DNA of 64,000 nt from the NCBI GenBank assembly GCA_021209875.1, contig JAGYVD010000005.1, forward strand, positions 434,001 to 498,000. The letters run 5' to 3'. The position numbers and the translations under genes were made by a program. Shown here in pieces: positions 60,188 through 64,000 of this stretch. The notes beneath the pieces were generated by a model. The model ran no database searches, was not told where the DNA came from, and saw only the letters and a list, made by a program, of their open reading frames with translations. Each line of letters begins with the position of its first letter. The stretch's first letter is position 1. Source of the stretch: Rosellinia necatrix (Eukaryota; Ascomycota; Sordariomycetes; Xylariales; Xylariaceae).

Positions 60188-61760
60188 CTAAGATGGACAG
60201 CCATCTAAAAAGGCCGTCATAACACTATCCCGGCCCCCTAGCCTTACAGAGGAGCAGTGGTTGAAAAGGAGCTGGAACAATGGCGCGAGGATCTTGTTAT
60301 AGTCCAGAGTCTCTTTGGCCGCCTTCACATCTGGTGTATGGCAAACATGGCCAATCAGACGTAGTATCTCTGTGATTGGCTCCTGCAGGATACGTGCTCC
60401 GTGCCGCAGCAACAATGCCGCAATCTCTAAGGAGCCTGAAGAAGGTGACAGGGCTCGACTCAAGGGCGTCAAACCTAACGAATTCTTCGATTCTACATCT
60501 ACACTAAGTTCTCCAGGCTCTCGAACTCTTGCATGAATGTATGCTTTGATGTCTTCCTGTATCAAGTCACTCTGAATTGGCATGATATCCTGATGGTGGT
60601 CCCAGCTTCTGATAGCGACCTCAATGTCTTGTTCTGGCCTGCTAGTTACCAAAAAATGGGCATTGGCTTGAGGGAGTCGTATATTTTGAATCCATGAGAG
60701 CAAATCTTCTGGTGACTGTTCTTTGCGTATCGCGCACTCGACGAAGGCATCAATTACCATCCAGACTTTCCCAGCTTGTTGGACCATGTCCTAGAAGGTC
60801 CCGCCAGGCGACTCCAGACTCGGCTGTGTTCTCCCTTGATTGCACGAAGAAAAGAGCGAGTTCAAACGGCCCCGGATATTCTCACATTTATTGTATAGTT
60901 GCCTGATAAAGGATCGAAGCATGATATCCAAGTTCTGCCTTCTGGTGTCGTTAAAGCCGAAGTAGAAGTAGAGAAGGTTTTAGGAGGTTTCATTCCTGTT
61001 TAGGTCTTCCACGATAGTAGAGGAAAGAACTGTTTTGCCGCATCCTGGAATGCCATATGGCCATAAAAAGGAATTTCCCCCTGATTTCCAGATTACATAC
61101 ACTGTGTGAGCAAGAAACCACTTTCCGGAACCCGGGTGACGGCTTTCCAAAGCGTTGTTAATGTTGGTTGACGGATCTGGAGGCGATAGCCATTTGTTAA
61201 TATGATCAAAGTGAGCATCCGCTTCTCGGCTTTCTACTTCTGACTTTACTCGTTCGACATCCTCACGCACTAAATTAATATTGATTAATATAACATAATA
61301 ATCCCACATATGTAGCGCATTCGACAACTAACTAAACTTCTTGTAATACCTCGCCCAGTCTTCTCTGAGCCTCGACCTTATTCGGCGCAATATTGCAAAG
61401 GAGATCCTTTACGTACGCGGCCGCAGCCATCGCCGCGTATCCCTGCTATCGCACATTCTTGTGTGTGTCTGAATAGTCGCATATTCCACGAACAATGAGG
61501 CAGGGGAAATGGTTCATCAACCCTGCGGCCTCCATTTCAAAGCACAGTACGTCTTTTTCTGCTGAAAGCTTATCGCGGAGCAATTCGTCCTTCATGAGCT
61601 AGTTGGCGGACGGAATGAGGTCGTAATGAATTGCAGAGTTGTCCCCGTCGCCGGATCTCTTGCGTCTAGTCATGAAGTGTTCGGTGCCACAAACCAAATA
61701 GCATCCATCATTACTATCTCCTGAATGCGTCCATTGAGTTTGGTATAGCCTATCGGTGTT
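60188..61760 (-). pseudogene. PNP-NACHT-ankyrin NLR pseudogene
   Basis: Minus-strand remains of a fungal NOD-like receptor, which senses cues and can trigger cell death or incompatibility. From about 61,760 it reads a nucleoside-phosphorylase (PNP_UDP) C-terminus: [59 protein letters not shown]. Then comes WLSPPDPSTN, the P-loop GIPGCGKT, FYFGFND, VWMVIDAFVEC (normally DALDEC), LVTSRPEQDI, and a single ankyrin-like repeat (SLGLTPLSRALS..ALLLRHGA). In-frame stops sit at a Gln or Trp position in each case (SAN*LMK, NVR*QGY, ETS*NLL, GTF*DMV), each explained by one C:G-to-T:A change. The PNP N-terminus and the end of NACHT are missing, so it is both mutated and deleted. Confidence 0.85.
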
Positions 61761-62429
61761 AGGATTTATCACTGGCACTTGCGTTCAGACCGATCATGTG
61801 CTTTCGAAAGCATTATAGGAGACGGGATGGTTTTGTGTGCGGGTCCGGAGAATGTCGGCTTGCAATAAAGAAAGAGTGCATCGTGGAATATAGAAGGGAT
61901 ATTGGAGCTAACGGTACTGGTGAGAAAGGGTGACTGATAATTTGGAGTTTTCTGGCGTTCATGGTCACAAATACTCGGTAGAGGGAACCGACAATAGCGA
62001 TAGACCACAAGATAAAGGGTTACTTGGGATATAAGATCGATGTTTCCTCTTATATTCGAAGTCTATATAGCGCTTGCTGGATGTATTCTGTCGAATGATC
62101 GCACAATATTAGCATGTTGTTTTATTATAATAACTTCCCCGTAGATTCTACAAGTATCTTCTTGCCTTTAAGCCGCCTTCAGGTGGGCTCGGGAGATTGC
62201 AGACGGAGAAGAAAAAACCGAGCTGTAAATGCAGCGTTGCTTATAATATTATCCAAGTTTAATATGATACCTTGATGATTAAAAAGCAAATTAAAGGTAC
62301 ACGAGTCTGCGTCAAGGGTTCCACAGAACGTCTCACAGCTTTCCATTCTCAATACCATCTTTCCATAGAGAGTTTCTACAGATAAGCCGCTTCAACCCTC
62401 TTCAGCAATTACTAGTTTTTAGTCAGCCT
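61761..62429. other. Intergenic, no gene seen
   Basis: About 670 bp between the NLR pseudogene and the rhodopsin-domain gene. It may include unrecognisable remains of the lost NLR N-terminus. No feature was found. Confidence 0.45.
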
Positions 62430-64000
62430 TTATAGACTACAGTCATCAACAACTCTCTGTGTTCTTTCGGCTCGGGCCCCTTGCATATTCTTGATATGGA
62501 GGTTATAGTCGATCTCGGCTGGATCTAAATCGTCTTCACCTCCGGCTGGGATGGTGGTCTCATGCACTGAGGTACGGGCTCCGGAGCGATAGATATTGCG
62601 AAAGAATTCACGCATTCCAGCGAGGCTCCTGGTATCAGTCGCAAAAGACTGGAGTTGAGGCGGTTCGGTATCCCCATTCGTAAGGTTTGCCGAGCTTTCA
62701 CCTGCGCTGGCATGTGGACTTGGCCGTGGGCTGCGTCGCTCCCTAATCCAGGAACCGAATGATCTGCTAAGGCGGGTGAAGCGGCTTGCGAATAGAGGCG
62801 ACACAACTGGGAGGGAATAGCAAAAGAGACCAATATTGATCTCGATGAGGCTATTAAAGCATATTAATGAGGTCGGGAGTTACCTTCAGAGGCACAAGTA
62901 GCTGAGATTAAGAGGGAAATCGTAATCTCACCTAGTAGCATACACGGGAATTATTGTCCATGTGAAATCAGATCGATCGAACAGTCTTTTGTTGGAGCGG
63001 ATGATTAGGTTTGCGAGAGCAGAACCAGCCGCACTTTGTGAAGGTCAAGAGATTAGCTGTTTTTTTCAATCCAGGGTAGAGGGTTTACTCACAGCAAGCC
63101 AGTAAGAAATATGAATCCTATCCCTACTTTTCTTCTAGTAGAGACGCGAAGTTTCGATACTTGGTGAAGTGGGATGAACAGGATATAAAAGTCGGCGATG
63201 GCGCTGATGTAGGTGGCGGCGGTAATTAATGGGACGGCAATACGGTTGCATCGGTCAATGAGCGAAGGGGCAACCCAGTTCCCATGCTCACTTGGGAATG
63301 GCGCACACGCAACGATATCCAGGACCACAAAAACAAGACAGAAGGTAGTCACAACCGTCAAACCAACCCATACCAGGTACCTAACATAAGTGACGGTACC
63401 GAACAGTCGAAGATAAAAGACGAAGAATCCTGCTTTGATCGTGGTGCTAGTTATACGAATGAGCACGGAATCCGCTAGTGAGCCCTGCATCGAAGGTCAA
63501 CAGAGGCGTGCCACGGACGCCTTTCGCAGAGGTCTCTACTCACTTTTTGATACTCGATATAATGTGAAACTGGTGCGTCCCAGAGATGGATGCCTAGTAT
63601 CCCGCCGCCGGGTATCCAAAGCACTGTAATTATATCACAGTTTAGAGCTCGCTAGCAGCATGATGTTGGGAATAGATTAAGAGGGAATTGGGATACATAC
63701 ATTTCAGTATCAGACCAGAGTAGGATAGTGTTAGGATCTAGATTACACGCTAGGTTAGCTCCTTTCCTCATGAAGTTTTCCGACGAGAGAAATCAAATTA
63801 ATCACAGTGACTGCGATGCAAATCCCTGGTTCGTCTGTCAGTATTTCTTCGAAGCAAAGAAGGAGCGCGGTGCACATTAGGCGAGTATGCTTACAGTCAT
63901 CTACCCCGAACGAGTGAGTAATCCTTAGTCGCGTATATAGCCTCAGGGACACCGTGACAAAAATAAGAGCCGAGAGAAAGGCGATAAGAATATACAATTG
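62430..64000 (-). CDS. Fungal rhodopsin-domain integral membrane protein, partial (runs off the right edge)
   Basis: Minus-strand exons can be followed: beyond 64,000 to 63,895, about 63,825-63,760 (end uncertain), 63,623-63,540, 63,484-63,093, 63,033-62,932 and 62,850-62,430. The product has several membrane helices. Family signatures are LRLYTRLRITHSFGVDDW, GIHLWDAPVS, IKAGFFVFYLRLFG, YLVWVGLTVV, FTWTIIPVYA and SLIEINIGLFCYSLPVVSPLF, as in SAT4/PTH11-related rhodopsin-domain proteins. The last 125 residues are a polar tail with Ser/Arg-rich sequence (RSPRPSPHASAGES). These proteins are abundant in Pezizomycotina; functions are mostly unknown. I could not place the junction between exons two and three (63,825-63,623) in frame, so the gene may be damaged there or use an unusual splice site. 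Confidence 0.75.

Overview
The window reads as chromosomal DNA of a filamentous ascomycete (Pezizomycotina, probably Sordariomycetes). The evidence is short spliced introns of about 55-80 bp with GTAAGT-like donors and CTAAC-like branch points, several fungal-specific protein families (Fta2, YAG7-like, Pof1-type adenylyltransferase, AA8 cytochrome, fungal rhodopsin-domain protein, PNP-NACHT-ankyrin NLR), and a large AT-rich block with the C-to-T decay typical of repeat-induced point mutation (RIP).

Positions 1-29,690 are almost pure AT-rich repeat wreckage with no believable gene. The block still has readable structure: a 5.4-kb repeat present twice in direct orientation (3,955-9,666 and 20,905-26,285), a 313-bp LTR family in four copies, a second LTR-like insert that is hardly decayed and has a clean target duplication (5,271-5,580), a fold-back element with about 200-bp GC-richer arms (11,575-12,467) plus a third single arm (19,260-19,471), a perfect 19-bp hairpin (26,980-27,029) and a little-mutated GC island (27,230-27,475). 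The block could be pericentromeric, centromeric or subtelomeric.

Positions 29,690-35,300 form a transition zone: an Fta2-like kinetochore gene, then two decayed gene relics (a Ras GTPase and a DUF3295-type protein), then a small Gln-Pro/Arg-Gly-rich protein gene.

Positions 35,800-58,600 are ordinary euchromatin with well-spaced housekeeping genes: an AA8-like secreted cytochrome (-), a CENP-W histone-fold protein (+), a YAG7-like protein with a 19-bp frameshifting duplication (+), an M1 aminopeptidase (-), the APC10/Doc1 subunit of the anaphase-promoting complex (+), a Pof1-type nucleotidyltransferase (+), an unrecognised coiled-coil protein (-), and a Myb-like DNA-binding protein (-). Three products (Fta2-like, CENP-W, APC10) act in chromosome segregation, but they are tens of kilobases or several genes apart and nothing suggests a cluster.

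Positions 60,100-64,000 are accessory: a PNP-NACHT-ankyrin immune-receptor-like pseudogene whose recognisable nonsense codons are all explained by single C:G-to-T:A changes, and a rhodopsin-domain membrane protein gene running off the right edge. Intergenic DNA to the right of 37 kb is dotted with short TACCTAGGTA-type simple repeats.
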